Shown: one piece after another, positions 32,531-40,926 of the stretch
Position numbering within the stretch: the first letter of the stretch is position 1
Layout of the letters: each line of letters opens with the position of its first letter
Assembly (NCBI RefSeq): GCF_000332815.1
Contig: NZ_AOFD01000039.1
Span: 1 to 42,116 of the forward strand
DNA: 42,116 nucleotides
Direction of reading: 5' to 3'
From: Arthrobacter nitrophenolicus
GTDB lineage: Bacteria; Actinomycetota; Actinomycetes; Actinomycetales; Micrococcaceae
Notes under the pieces: generated by a model
Seen by the model: the letters and a program-made list of their open reading frames with translations, nothing else
Database searches by the model: none
What the model was told of the DNA's origin: nothing
Translations under genes and position numbers: made by a program

Positions 32531-33019
32531 ATGCCTTCTCCGCTGCCCCTCCTTCCGCGTGCCCGCCGCCGGGCTGCCGTCCGCCGCCGCCCGCTGAAGT
32601 CCGCAGGGCAGCTGCTGGCTGCCGTCATGCCCGCCGCGGCCCTCGCCCTGGCGGCCTGCTCCCCGGTGGTCTCAATCGAGAACGCGGATGTGCCGGAATG
32701 GCAGGCCACTGCCCTGCCGTCCCCCGCGGAAGCCGTGCTGGCGGACGCCGGGAAGATCCTGAACCGGGACCACATCGTGCAGGAAGCGTCCAGCGTTCCG
32801 GCCGGACGCTACACCCTCACGGCCACGTGCGAAGGCGGCGGGAAAGCCTTCTTCGCGCTGTCGCTTAACGGCACCCAGGTGGTGGACGCCGGGGCGGCCT
32901 GCAACGGCAGCCGGGAAGTCACCAGGATCACGCTGCCCGGGCCCGGCAAGGTGGAGATCAGCACCTCCAGCGTGGATGCACCCCTCATCTACGCCTACCA
33001 CCTGGTGCCTGCCGAATAG
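32531..33019 (+). CDS. Small lipoprotein of unknown function, member 1 of a pair
   Basis: The 162-residue protein has an Arg-rich N-region, a hydrophobic stretch and a lipobox LAAC with Cys near residue 43, so it should be anchored to the outer face of the membrane. The mature part is beta-rich with two further Cys (TATCEGG and AACNGS) that could form a disulfide. Its last 70 residues match the neighbouring lipoprotein at 33068-33637 in layout: RYTLTATC, a strand, AAC-N, GKVEIS, YAYHLV. No known domain was recognised. Confidence 0.75.
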   Translation: MPSPLPLLPRARRRAAVRRRPLKSAGQLLAAVMPAAALALAACSPVVSIENADVPEWQATALPSPAEAVLADAGKILNRDHIVQEASSVPAGRYTLTATCEGGGKAFFALSLNGTQVVDAGAACNGSREVTRITLPGPGKVEISTSSVDAPLIYAYHLVPAE

Positions 33020-33067
33020 CGGTCCTCCCGGTATGGCCCGCCGGGCCTGCGGGCTTAAAGTCGGACT

Positions 33068-33637
33068 ATGCCCACCGTGCGGAGATTCTCCGCGCCCCTT
33101 TCCGGAGGGACAGCACGGGCACCGCTGGCGCGGAAGCCGGCGGCCGCCGTCGTCCTGGGCCTTGTGCTGGCAGCCGGGATGGCGTTGGGCGGCTGTGAAT
33201 ATACGTACGACGACGGCGGGGGCTGGTCCGGCGTCCCCGCGGAACCTACCGCTGCTCCCGCTCCCGTTTTCACCCGCGACGCGCTGCGGCGCGACCCCGT
33301 GCCTGAAGGGGAACTGGAGACGTGGGTGGAGCGGACCCTGCCCGACACCCCGCAGCCGGTAGTCCATGCAGGGGCTGGGCTCCTTGCCGCGGCGGAAGTG
33401 CGGACGGAAACCACCCCGGTGCTGGAAACCGGCACCTATGCACTGGCCCTGGCCTGCCGGAGCCAGCGGCGGGTCAATTTCGTTGTCCGCAGTGACGCGC
33501 TGACGCTGGTGGACCTGGGCCTGAGATGCGGGGTCAACCGGGAGAACGTCATCTACCTCTCGGCAGAGACGTCGTTGAGCATCACGGTGGAGGCCAGGAC
33601 CGGAGCCAACTTTGCCTACCGGGTGCGGCGGCTTTGA
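33068..33637 (+). CDS. Small lipoprotein of unknown function, member 2 of a pair
   Basis: The 189-residue protein has a signal peptide and lipobox LGGC with Cys near residue 43, then a low-complexity Pro/Ala linker and a beta-rich C-terminal domain with two Cys (LALACRS and LRCGVNR). The order TYALALAC, strand, VDLGLRC-N, SLSITV, FAYRV parallels the gene just upstream, which suggests tandem duplication and divergence. It is 48 bases downstream of that gene and probably co-transcribed. Confidence 0.72.
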   Translation: MPTVRRFSAPLSGGTARAPLARKPAAAVVLGLVLAAGMALGGCEYTYDDGGGWSGVPAEPTAAPAPVFTRDALRRDPVPEGELETWVERTLPDTPQPVVHAGAGLLAAAEVRTETTPVLETGTYALALACRSQRRVNFVVRSDALTLVDLGLRCGVNRENVIYLSAETSLSITVEARTGANFAYRVRRL

Positions 33638-33668
33638 GGGTGGCTTTCGGGCTGCCACCGGATGCTGC

Positions 33669-34562
33669 CTAGGCCGCGCAGCCCTCGGGGCAGCGCAGCG
33701 TGTCGGGGCTCGCGGCGCACTCCGCGCAATACAGCGTCAGGGTGCGGCAGCTGGGGTTGGAGCAGTTCTCGAACTTGCTGGTGGGCGCCGAGCAGCGCGC
33801 GCATTCGCCGATGGTCTTGGCCTCCTCGCTGAACTCGAGGTGCATGCGCTTGTCGAAGACGTAGAGCGAGCCTTCCCAGAGGCCCTGGTCCTTGAAGGTT
33901 TCGCCGTACCGGACGATGCCGCCGTCCAGCTGGTAGACCTCCTTGAAGCCCCGGTTCACCATCAGGCTAGAAAGCACCTCGCAGCGGATGCCGCCGGTGC
34001 AGTAGGTCACCACGGGTTTGTCCTTCAGGGAGTCGTACTTGCCTGAGTCCAGTTCCTTGATGAAGTCATGGGTGGTGGCGACGTCCGGGACCACAGCGTC
34101 CTTGAACCGGCCGATCTGGGCTTCAAAGGCGTTCCGGCCGTCGAAGAAGACCACCTCTTCGCCGTCCTGTTTCCGGGCGTCCACCAGCTGGTGCAGTTCC
34201 TCGGGCTTGAGGTGCTTGCCGCCGCCCACCACACCGTTCTGGTCCACCTTGAGCTCGCCGGGCGCGCCGAAGGAGACGATCTCGTCGCGGACCTTGACGC
34301 TGAGCCTCGGAAAGTCCTCCGCGCCGCCGTCGGACCATTTAACGTCGATGCCGTGAAAGCCCTTGTATTCGCGCGTTGTCTTGACGTACTGCTTTACAGC
34401 GCCGATCTCGCCGCCCACGGTGGCATTGATGCCGTCCTTGGAGATGATGATGCGCCCGGTGAGGCCCAGCTTTTCGCAGAGAGCACGCTGCCAGAGACGC
34501 ACGGCGTCCGGGTCAGCGATGGGGGTAAAGCCGTAGAAGAGCACGATTCGGTTCAAAGCCAC
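33669..34562 (-). CDS. trhO: Rhodanese-domain tRNA uridine hydroxylase TrhO (YceA family)
   Basis: This 297-residue protein has an N-terminal acylphosphatase-like domain ([26 protein letters not shown]) and a rhodanese domain with catalytic Cys188 in [11 protein letters not shown]. The C-terminus has a Cys-rich tail ([24 protein letters not shown]) likely to bind zinc. TrhO relatives hydroxylate uridine 34 of certain tRNAs. The start is GTG 34562, with no clear ribosome site but TTAAATA just upstream, so a leaderless transcript is possible. Confidence 0.88.
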   Translation of the reverse strand: MALNRIVLFYGFTPIADPDAVRLWQRALCEKLGLTGRIIISKDGINATVGGEIGAVKQYVKTTREYKGFHGIDVKWSDGGAEDFPRLSVKVRDEIVSFGAPGELKVDQNGVVGGGKHLKPEELHQLVDARKQDGEEVVFFDGRNAFEAQIGRFKDAVVPDVATTHDFIKELDSGKYDSLKDKPVVTYCTGGIRCEVLSSLMVNRGFKEVYQLDGGIVRYGETFKDQGLWEGSLYVFDKRMHLEFSEEAKTIGECARCSAPTSKFENCSNPSCRTLTLYCAECAASPDTLRCPEGCAA

Positions 34563-34689
34563 GTATTTAAGGGTACCGGCTGGGGTCCGGGCACCTGCCC
34601 GCCCGGGCTGGCCCATGCACCCGGACCTCCTCCATCACAATTGCGTAAGCACCTGTTGCTGGAGTTCCGGCTGGAATAGTGTTCATGCC

Positions 34690-35382
34690 ATGAGTCCGGA
34701 AACCATGATTGAAGACATCACTGGCCTTCTTGAAGTGTGGGTGGCGGGCTGGGCCGGCTGCCGCGGGTACCAGACATCCAAAGAGGGCCGTTTCCCCGCT
34801 GCACTCCGGGCGGACACGAGCGGCGAATGGGAATACTTCGCGTCCGACCCCACCGACGGCGAATTCGCCGCCCTGGCTGCCAAGACCGCAGAGGTTCCGC
34901 CCCGCGTCCTGACGATCCTCACCAACGACATCCCCCGCTACGCAGCCCTGGCCGGCAGGCACGGGCTGAACGTCACGTCGGACACCCAGACCATGATGAT
35001 TGTGGACATGGAGACGCAGGACGCCGAGGACCCCTGGCTTTCCGACGACGACCTGACCTTTTCCGCATCCGAGCAGAACGGGGTCCACTACGCCGAGGTA
35101 CGCTCCGGCGAAGCCGTGGCCGCGAGCGGCCGGGTATACGTGGTGGGTGACACCGCCGTGTTCGACAAGATCATCACCGAACCGGGGTTCCAGCGCCGCG
35201 GGCTGGGCAGTTTCATCATGCGGGCCCTCGCCGCGCAGGCATTCGAGCATGACGTCACCACGGGGCTGCTGCTGGCCTCCGTCGACGGCCAGAAGCTCTA
35301 TTCGCATTTGGGCTGGAGCACGGTCTCCCGCGTGCTGATGCTGTCTGCCTCCCACGACGGTTCCGATCTGTCCCTGAGCTGA
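34690..35382 (+). CDS. GNAT-family acetyltransferase
   Basis: The 230-residue protein has an N-terminal segment with GWAGCRGYQTSKEGRFP and a C-terminal GNAT domain with GRVYVVGDTAVFDKI, the acetyl-CoA loop RRGLGSFIM (about residues 174-182) and LASVDGQKLYSHLGW near the end. GNAT enzymes move acetyl from acetyl-CoA to an amine; the substrate is not evident. ATG 34690 gives a compact protein, although its ribosome site is weak. A strong hairpin follows. Confidence 0.82.
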   Translation: MSPETMIEDITGLLEVWVAGWAGCRGYQTSKEGRFPAALRADTSGEWEYFASDPTDGEFAALAAKTAEVPPRVLTILTNDIPRYAALAGRHGLNVTSDTQTMMIVDMETQDAEDPWLSDDDLTFSASEQNGVHYAEVRSGEAVAASGRVYVVGDTAVFDKIITEPGFQRRGLGSFIMRALAAQAFEHDVTTGLLLASVDGQKLYSHLGWSTVSRVLMLSASHDGSDLSLS

Positions 35383-35400
35383 CCGTTCCCTTTCGTTGTC

Positions 35401-35438
35401 CCGCAGCCCGGTTCGCCCTTGGGGGAACCGGGCTGCGG
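35401..35438 (+). terminator. Intrinsic terminator after the GNAT gene
   Basis: CCGCAGCCCGGTTC (35401-35414) and GAACCGGGCTGCGG (35425-35438) pair perfectly over 14 bp, 19 bases after the GNAT stop. Confidence 0.75.
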
Positions 35439-35466
35439 CCTTCCACGCGGGTGAAACAATGTTGGG

Positions 35467-37944
35467 GTGAACCCCCATGACTCCCTGATTCCCATGCTGG
35501 GCCGCGGCCCGGATCCGGAACAGCTCCGTCATGTCCGTACCCTGCCGGCGCGTGCGGCGGTCCACGCACCGTGGCCGGCCTGGGTCCATCCGGACCTGGT
35601 GGACGCCTACGCTTCGCTGGGCATCGGGGAGCCCTACCGGCACCAGGTGGAGGCTGCCGATATCGCACACGACGGCGGCCATGTGGTGGTGGCCACCGGC
35701 ACCGCTTCAGGAAAATCACTGGCGTACCAGCTGCCTGCTCTGGATGCCATCCACCGGTCTGAATTGCGCGTCCTCGCTGATCCGGGCAAGATCCACGACG
35801 ACGGCGCCGTCACCCTGTACCTCTCCCCCACCAAGGCTCTGGCCGCCGACCAGCTGAACGCCATCCGCGCCCTGAAGCTTCCCACCGTCCGGGCCGAGAC
35901 ATACGACGGCGACACCGACCCCGCCTCCCGGCGCTGGATCCGCGACCATGCAAACTTCATCCTGGCCAACCCTGACATGCTCCATTTCGGCATCCTCCCC
36001 AACCATGCCTGGTGGGCCGGGTTCTTCCGCCGGCTGCGCTACGTGATCGTCGACGAAGCCCACAGCTACCGGGGCGTGTTCGGGTCCCACGTGGCAAACC
36101 TGATGCGGCGGCTGCGGCGGATCTGCGCGTATTACGGAGCCGGCACCTCCTTCCCGGAGCCGGTGTTCATCGCGGCCTCCGCCACGGCTTCGGACCCCGA
36201 TGCCTCCTTCTCCCGGCTGATCGGCGCCCCGGTGCAGGCCGTTTCCAGCGACTGCTCACCCCACGGGGCCACCACGGTGGCCTTCTGGGAGCCGGCGCTG
36301 AGCGACGTCCGAGGCGAGAACGGCGCGAAGGAACGGCGGACTGCCGTGGCCGAAACAGCTGACCTGCTCGCCAACCTCGTGTCCGCCCAGGTGCGGACCA
36401 TCGCCTTCATCAAATCGCGCCGCGGCGCGGAAAGCATCTCCACCATCACCAAGCGCCTCCTGGACGAGGTGGATCCGAGCCTCCCGCAGCGGGTGGCCGC
36501 TTACCGCTCCGGGTACCTCCCGGAGGAACGCCGCGCCGTGGAACGGGCCCTCCGCTCCGGCCAGCTCCTGGGCGTATCCAGCACCTCCGCCCTCGAACTG
36601 GGGATCGACATTTCGGGCCTGGACGCTGTCCTGGTGGCGGGCTGGCCCGGCACCCGGGCCTCCCTGTTCCAGCAGATCGGGCGTGCCGGCAGGGCCGGCC
36701 AGGAGGCCATCGCCGCCTTTGTGGCCAGCGACGATCCCCTGGACACCTTCCTGGTGAACCATCCGGAAGCGATTTTCGACGTGTCCGTGGAGGCCACGGT
36801 CTTTGATCCCTCCAATCCCTATGTGCTTGGCCCGCACCTCTGCGCAGCGGCCGCCGAACTCCCCCTTGGTCCCGGCGAACTGGACCTTTTCGGCGGAACG
36901 GCAGAGGCGCTGCTGGACAAACTCGTGGCGCAGGGCTACCTCCGCCGCAGGCCCGCGGGCTGGTTCTGGACGCACGCCCAGAGCGCCGCGGCGATGGTCA
37001 ACCTGCGGGCCGACGGCGGCGGGCCGGTGAGCATCGTGGACGCGGACACCGGTTCCCTGCTGGGCACCATGGACTCGCCGCAGACCCACTACCAGGCGCA
37101 CAACGGCGCGGTGTACATCCACCAGGGCGACAGCTACGTGGTGGAGGACCTGAACGAGGAGGACCACTGCGTGGTGGTGCGCCGGGCCAACCCGGACTAC
37201 TACACCACTGCCCGGGACGTCACGCAGATCGAGGTGCTAGAGACCCAGCGCACCATGCAGTGGGGTGACATCACCGTCCACTTCGGCGACGTCAAGGTCA
37301 CCACGCAGGTGGTGTCCTTCCAGCGCAAGGCCCTGATATCAAACGAGATCCTGGGCGAGGAACCACTGGACCTCGGAGCCCGGGACCTCTTCACCAAGGC
37401 CGTGTGGTTCGTGGTGGACAACAGGTCGCTCACAGCCGCCGGCCTCATCGAAGCCCAGTTCCCCGGCGCGCTGCACGCCGCCGAGCACGCCGCGATCGGG
37501 CTCCTGCCGCTGGTGGCGTCGAGCGACCGGTGGGACATCGGTGGCGTCTCCACTGCCCTGCACGCCGACACCGGGGTGCCCACCATTTTTGTCTATGACG
37601 GTCACCCCGGCGGGGCCGGCTTTGCCGAACGGGGTTTCGACAAGGCAAAGGTGTGGCTGGCGGCCACCCGGGATGCGATCAAGGCCTGCGAGTGCGACTC
37701 CGGCTGTCCGTCCTGCGTGCAGTCCCCCAAATGCGGGAACAAGAACAACCCTTTGGACAAGGACGCCGCCGTCACGCTGCTGGACGTTCTGCTGAGGGAC
37801 GCCACGGAACACCCGGATATCACTGGGCGGCCGGACGTCACAGGACAGCCGGACGTCACAGGACAGCGGGCGGCTGCAGGGCAACAAGAATCCACCGGGG
37901 AGCAGGGCATCGGCGAACCAAGCGCCAGCTCACGGCGCGCCTAG
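35467..37944 (+). CDS. DEAD/DEAH-box helicase of the Hrq1/DUF1998 type
   Basis: This 825-residue superfamily-2 helicase has Walker A ATGTASGKS (about residues 76-84), YLSPTKALAADQ, the DEAH box IVDEAHSYRG (about 196), SATASDP, and motif V/VI ALELGIDISGLDAV and QIGRAGRAGQ (about 403). The C-terminal DUF1998-like region ends with a four-Cys metal cluster (CECDSGCPSC and C at PKCGN, about residues 741-757). Relatives act in DNA repair. After residue 780 a degenerate six-residue repeat (DVTGQP) makes a probably disordered tail. The start is GTG 35467 by frame length, with no clear ribosome site. It converges on the Tad genes and shares a stop site with them. Confidence 0.9.
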   Translation: MNPHDSLIPMLGRGPDPEQLRHVRTLPARAAVHAPWPAWVHPDLVDAYASLGIGEPYRHQVEAADIAHDGGHVVVATGTASGKSLAYQLPALDAIHRSELRVLADPGKIHDDGAVTLYLSPTKALAADQLNAIRALKLPTVRAETYDGDTDPASRRWIRDHANFILANPDMLHFGILPNHAWWAGFFRRLRYVIVDEAHSYRGVFGSHVANLMRRLRRICAYYGAGTSFPEPVFIAASATASDPDASFSRLIGAPVQAVSSDCSPHGATTVAFWEPALSDVRGENGAKERRTAVAETADLLANLVSAQVRTIAFIKSRRGAESISTITKRLLDEVDPSLPQRVAAYRSGYLPEERRAVERALRSGQLLGVSSTSALELGIDISGLDAVLVAGWPGTRASLFQQIGRAGRAGQEAIAAFVASDDPLDTFLVNHPEAIFDVSVEATVFDPSNPYVLGPHLCAAAAELPLGPGELDLFGGTAEALLDKLVAQGYLRRRPAGWFWTHAQSAAAMVNLRADGGGPVSIVDADTGSLLGTMDSPQTHYQAHNGAVYIHQGDSYVVEDLNEEDHCVVVRRANPDYYTTARDVTQIEVLETQRTMQWGDITVHFGDVKVTTQVVSFQRKALISNEILGEEPLDLGARDLFTKAVWFVVDNRSLTAAGLIEAQFPGALHAAEHAAIGLLPLVASSDRWDIGGVSTALHADTGVPTIFVYDGHPGGAGFAERGFDKAKVWLAATRDAIKACECDSGCPSCVQSPKCGNKNNPLDKDAAVTLLDVLLRDATEHPDITGRPDVTGQPDVTGQRAAAGQQESTGEQGIGEPSASSRRA

Positions 37945-38393
37945 GGAACTCCACCGGGTGGAGGCCCTGCCCGGGCATGGCCGCTGGCCGGACCCAATAC
38001 GGACTCGTTCAGCCGTGTCCGGACCTCGAGTGTCTGACCAGGCCCCGACACGCAGCTGACCACCACCGCTGAGTGGCGGGCAGCCACCGCTGCTGCCACT
38101 GCGCAAGGCTGGCCGTCGGCGAGGCCGCGGAGCGCATCGGCGCCCGCCAGGGCAGCGAGGTCGGCTGCCGAAGCTGCCCTGCTGGCCAGCACCGCCGATT
38201 GGGCCAGCAGCATCACCATGGCCGCGATGAGCAGGACCACCAGCGCCAGGCCGGCGGCAAGTACCGTGCCGGAGCCCCGCTCGGCCTGGTCGCCAGGTGG
38301 TGGAGCCAGCGGAGCAATGAGGCCGCTGCCGGGCCGTCCGGAGGCACTCCGGTAGCCAGGCACGGGTCCGCTGCGCCGCTGAACTCCGATCAT
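37941..38393 (-). CDS. TadE-like protein of the helicase/secretion neighbourhood (Rv3654c type)
   Basis: This 150-residue protein has one N-terminal membrane span (GSGTVLAAGLALVVLLIAAMVMLLAQSAVL) followed by ASRAASAADLAALAGADAL, the signature of the actinobacterial Rv3654c-type family found between a helicase and Tad genes. It is likely a pseudopilin-like minor subunit. The ATG at 38393 overlaps the tadE stop (ATGA). Its own stop shares CTAG with the helicase stop. Confidence 0.82.
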   Translation of the reverse strand: MIGVQRRSGPVPGYRSASGRPGSGLIAPLAPPPGDQAERGSGTVLAAGLALVVLLIAAMVMLLAQSAVLASRAASAADLAALAGADALRGLADGQPCAVAAAVAARHSAVVVSCVSGPGQTLEVRTRLNESVLGPASGHARAGPPPGGVP

Positions 38394-38899
38394 CTGTTGC
38401 CCCTCCCGTCCGTCAGCCCGCCGGTTGCGGCTGCTGCGGGCGCTTCGCTGCGGGTGGTGGCGCGGGCCGTCAGGATCCAAGGAATCGAGGAGCCCAGCGG
38501 CCCGCCCACGCGGTCCGTGACCGTGATGCTGTACCAGCCGCCTTCCGCTGCGACCGTGGCTGCTGCAGTGCCGCCGGCCAGTGTCCTGACGGTTCTCTCG
38601 ACCCTGGCGGGATCCTCGCCCCTCGCCAGGGCCCGCGCACCGGCCCGCGCCCCCTCCTCGATCCGCAGCTGGGTTGCCCCGGCCGCAGCCCCCGCCAGCA
38701 GCATGGCCAACAGGGCAAGCACCGCGGGAAGCGCCACGGCGAACTCGGCGGTGACCGCGCCGCGTGCCGCGTTCGACGTGCCGCTTCCGAGTCCGGTTCC
38801 GGCGTTCCGGCGTCCCGTCATGCCGGCGCCCCGGCCTCGCCGGCCGAAGGGAACGGTCCGGGGTGTACGGCGCTGGAGCGCGGCCGGTGCAGCGGTCAC
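38390..38899 (-). CDS. tadE: TadE-family minor pilin
   Basis: The 169-residue protein has a basic N-terminus of about 45 residues, then GAVTAEFAVALPAVLALLAMLLAG, the TadE prepilin-like signature with Glu after the cleavage-type Gly, followed by ATQLRIEEGARAGARALARGED. Such proteins are minor pilins of the Tad/Flp system. The GTG at 38899 overlaps the stop of the DUF4244 gene (GTGA). An internal ATG at 38821 is a possible alternative start. Confidence 0.82.
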   Translation of the reverse strand: MTAAPAALQRRTPRTVPFGRRGRGAGMTGRRNAGTGLGSGTSNAARGAVTAEFAVALPAVLALLAMLLAGAAAGATQLRIEEGARAGARALARGEDPARVERTVRTLAGGTAAATVAAEGGWYSITVTDRVGGPLGSSIPWILTARATTRSEAPAAAATGGLTDGRGNR

Positions 38900-39258
38900 G
38901 GCAGTGCCAGTGCGGTGCGGATCAGGGTCAGCAGGAAGCCGCGGACCTCGTCGCTGCGGAGGATGAAGACAAGGAGGCCGGCCAGGCCGACCGCAGCAAG
39001 GGTGGCGATGGCGTATTCGGCGGTGGCCATGCCCGCTTCCGAGCCCATCAGCCGGCCAGGGCGGCTGTGCTTTTGAACCAGGCGTGCACCCGGGTAGAGC
39101 TCCACAACGTTGGCCGGCAGCGTGCTGCCGGTGGTCGTCCCTGCCTTGCCGGACCAGTTGTGTTCCCGGCCCGGAGCGGCCGGGCGGGACAGCGCCGGGC
39201 GGGACAGCGCCGGACGGGCAGGTCCGGCGTAGTAACTGCGGTGGTGGTTCATGGACAT
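38896..39258 (-). CDS. Flp-type pilin (DUF4244)
   Basis: This 120-residue protein has a long leader and then the prepilin motif G76-MATA-E81-Y82, matching the Flp rule G-X4-EY, followed by one hydrophobic helix (AIATLAAVGLAGLLVFIL) and a short tail. That makes it the likely major pilin of the Tad apparatus, cleaved by a prepilin peptidase not encoded here. The leader has an imperfect RPALS repeat. The ATG at 39258 has AAAGGA upstream; a hairpin separates it from tadC. Confidence 0.82.
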   Translation of the reverse strand: MSMNHHRSYYAGPARPALSRPALSRPAAPGREHNWSGKAGTTTGSTLPANVVELYPGARLVQKHSRPGRLMGSEAGMATAEYAIATLAAVGLAGLLVFILRSDEVRGFLLTLIRTALALP

Positions 39259-39309
39259 ATGGTGTTTCCTTTCATGGGGCCGGTGATGTTGCCGGCTGTC
39301 TTGACTCTT

Positions 39310-39329
39310 CCGGTCCCCAACAGGACCGG
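39310..39329 (-). other. Intercistronic hairpin between tadC and the pilin gene
   Basis: CCGGTCC (39310-39316) and GGACCGG (39323-39329) form a 7-bp stem around CCAACA in the 136-base gap. It may attenuate or process the transcript so that pilin and secretion genes are expressed at different levels; this is inference. Confidence 0.4.
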
Positions 39330-39394
39330 TAAGTGCGCGGGCGGCCTAAGTGGAAAAGGCCGGTTTCCGGGCCGGTGTGGAGGAAAGGACGTGG

Positions 39395-40009
39395 CTAACT
39401 GCCGGATGGCACCAGGGCCAGCAACACGGGAACCACGCCCAGGCAGATGAAGGCCGGAAGCGAGCAGAGGCCCAGCGGGACCACGAGTTTTACGCCCAAC
39501 GAGGCGGCGCGCTTCTCTGCTGCCCGGAATCTCTCCCGGCGCAGCCTTGCGGCCTGGGCATAGAGGATGGCCGAGGACGGCGCGCCGGTCAGGGCCGCGA
39601 AGCCGAGGGCGTCGCGCAATTCCAGGATCTCGGGGAGCCGGACGGCTGAGCTGCGCCAGGCGGTCTCCCAGTCGGCGCCGATGGACAGGGCGGAGACCAC
39701 CGGTCGGAGCGCCGCGCGGTACCGGATTGAGGCCGAGGCTGCCACGAGTTCCAGTGACCGCCCGATGCCGGAGCCTGCGTCCAGCATCGCCGCCACCAGT
39801 TCGAGCATCATGGCGGTATCACGCAGGCCCGTCCCACCCCGTGTGCGTGTGGTTTCTCCTTGACCCGCGGACAGGGCAGCCGGGTCCGGTCCGGTGATGC
39901 GCAGGTGACGAAGCCGTTTCCTCGCCGTCCACCTGCCGGAGCAGATGAGGCAGGCGGCAGCTGCAAGTGCCAGGAAGACGGCGGCGGCCAGCGGGCCGTT
40001 TCCGCTCAT
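39395..40009 (-). CDS. tadC: TadC-like inner-membrane platform protein
   Basis: This 204-residue type II secretion F-domain protein has an N-terminal membrane span (LAAAVFLALAAAACLIC), a cytoplasmic helical F domain (MMLELVAAMLDAGSGIGRSLELVA, TGAPSSAILYAQAARLRRERFRAAEKRAA) and a C-terminal span (LVVPLGLCSLPAFICLGVVPVLLALV). It pairs with the TadB-like protein to form the pilus platform. The ATG at 40009 overlaps the tadB stop (ATGA). Confidence 0.87.
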   Translation of the reverse strand: MSGNGPLAAAVFLALAAAACLICSGRWTARKRLRHLRITGPDPAALSAGQGETTRTRGGTGLRDTAMMLELVAAMLDAGSGIGRSLELVAASASIRYRAALRPVVSALSIGADWETAWRSSAVRLPEILELRDALGFAALTGAPSSAILYAQAARLRRERFRAAEKRAASLGVKLVVPLGLCSLPAFICLGVVPVLLALVPSGS

Positions 40010-40926
40010 GGCACTCCCGCCCCGGCGGCGGCCGACACCAGGCGCGCCGACCACACCCGGCCGGCGGCAGTGAGCGCTAGTCCGGCTGCCAGCGCTGCCA
40101 GGCCCAGGGGTGTTCCCAGCAGAACGGCAACTGGATCCACGCCCAGCGCCACTCCCAGGCCCAACCCCATCAGCGGCAGCCATGTCAGCAGGGTGACGGT
40201 GGCCTTCGGCCCTGCCAGTGCCGTCTGCCGGGCAGCATCGGCGTCATCCTCCACTTCAAGCTGGGCCGCAAATCGGGTGAGCACATCGGCGAGGGGGCAT
40301 CCGCTGGCTTCCGCGATGTCGAGACAGGCCGCCAGCTCGGACCAGATCCGTGCTTCGCGGTTCCGGACCGCCGGCGTCGCATCCAATGTCCTGCGGATTG
40401 CCTCGGATACGGGCGTCCCGCCTGCTGCTGCAGCCCTGGCAGAGGCAAGCACTGCCACGGAACCCGCCGACAATCCGGCGCCGGGCCGGCCTTCCGGCCG
40501 GCTGGCGGCAGAGCCGCTGGCGGCAGAGCCGCTGGCGGCAGAGCGGCTGGCGACTGAATTCCCGTCCGGGGACCGCGCGGGGTGCAGCCGGAACGGACTG
40601 GCCGGAAAGTGTCCCGGGTGACCGCCGCCTTCCGCCCCATACAGCACCCACAGTTCGTCCCACAGCCGGCCGGGCGTCCGGCCGCCTTTCAACAGGGCTG
40701 CGAGTTGCTGGACCACCAGGGTCAGGGCCGCGGCGGCGGGCATGCTTCCCATTCCTGCCGAACCCCGCCGCTTCCGCCCAATCCATGGCCGGGTCAGTCC
40801 AGCCCCGGGGAAAGGGACAGCCCGGCTGTGTCCTGCCGCGCGGCGCAGCCTGGCCGGTGCCCCGTGTGGCGGCTTCAGCAGCAGGACGGCTGCCATGACG
40901 AGGACGGCGGCCAGCAGCAGGATCAT
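40006..40926 (-). CDS. tadB: TadB-like inner-membrane platform protein
   Basis: This 306-residue F-domain protein begins with a membrane span (ILLLAAVLVMAAVLLL), has a long cytoplasmic part, and ends with two hydrophobic segments (TLLTWLPLMGLGLGVALG and PLGLAALAAGLALTAAG). The F-domain core VVQQLAALLKGGRTPGRLW and ACLDIAEASGCPLADVLTRF is split by an inserted Ser/Ala/Gly linker with 15-base repeats. ATG 40926 lies five bases after GGGGAG and shares a base with the tadA stop (TGATG); GTG 40929 is an alternative. Confidence 0.85.
   Translation of the reverse strand: MILLLAAVLVMAAVLLLKPPHGAPARLRRAAGHSRAVPFPGAGLTRPWIGRKRRGSAGMGSMPAAAALTLVVQQLAALLKGGRTPGRLWDELWVLYGAEGGGHPGHFPASPFRLHPARSPDGNSVASRSAASGSAASGSAASRPEGRPGAGLSAGSVAVLASARAAAAGGTPVSEAIRRTLDATPAVRNREARIWSELAACLDIAEASGCPLADVLTRFAAQLEVEDDADAARQTALAGPKATVTLLTWLPLMGLGLGVALGVDPVAVLLGTPLGLAALAAGLALTAAGRVWSARLVSAAAGAGVP
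40501..40545. repeat. Three tandem 15-bp repeats inside tadB
   Basis: The unit GCTGGCGGCAGAGCC occurs three times in a row (last base of the third changed). On the coding strand it gives repeated Ser-Ala-Ala-Ser/Gly residues in the linker of the TadB-like protein. Copy number is likely to vary between strains by slippage. Confidence 0.7.

Noticed and set aside
37800..37930. Tandem repeat at the helicase 3' end as a mobile element
   Set aside because: It is a short degenerate repeat (DVTGQP codons) within the reading frame, with no terminal repeats or transposase.
40501..40545. CRISPR-like repeat array
   Set aside because: Units are contiguous, 15 bp, without spacers, in frame inside a gene; no cas genes are present.
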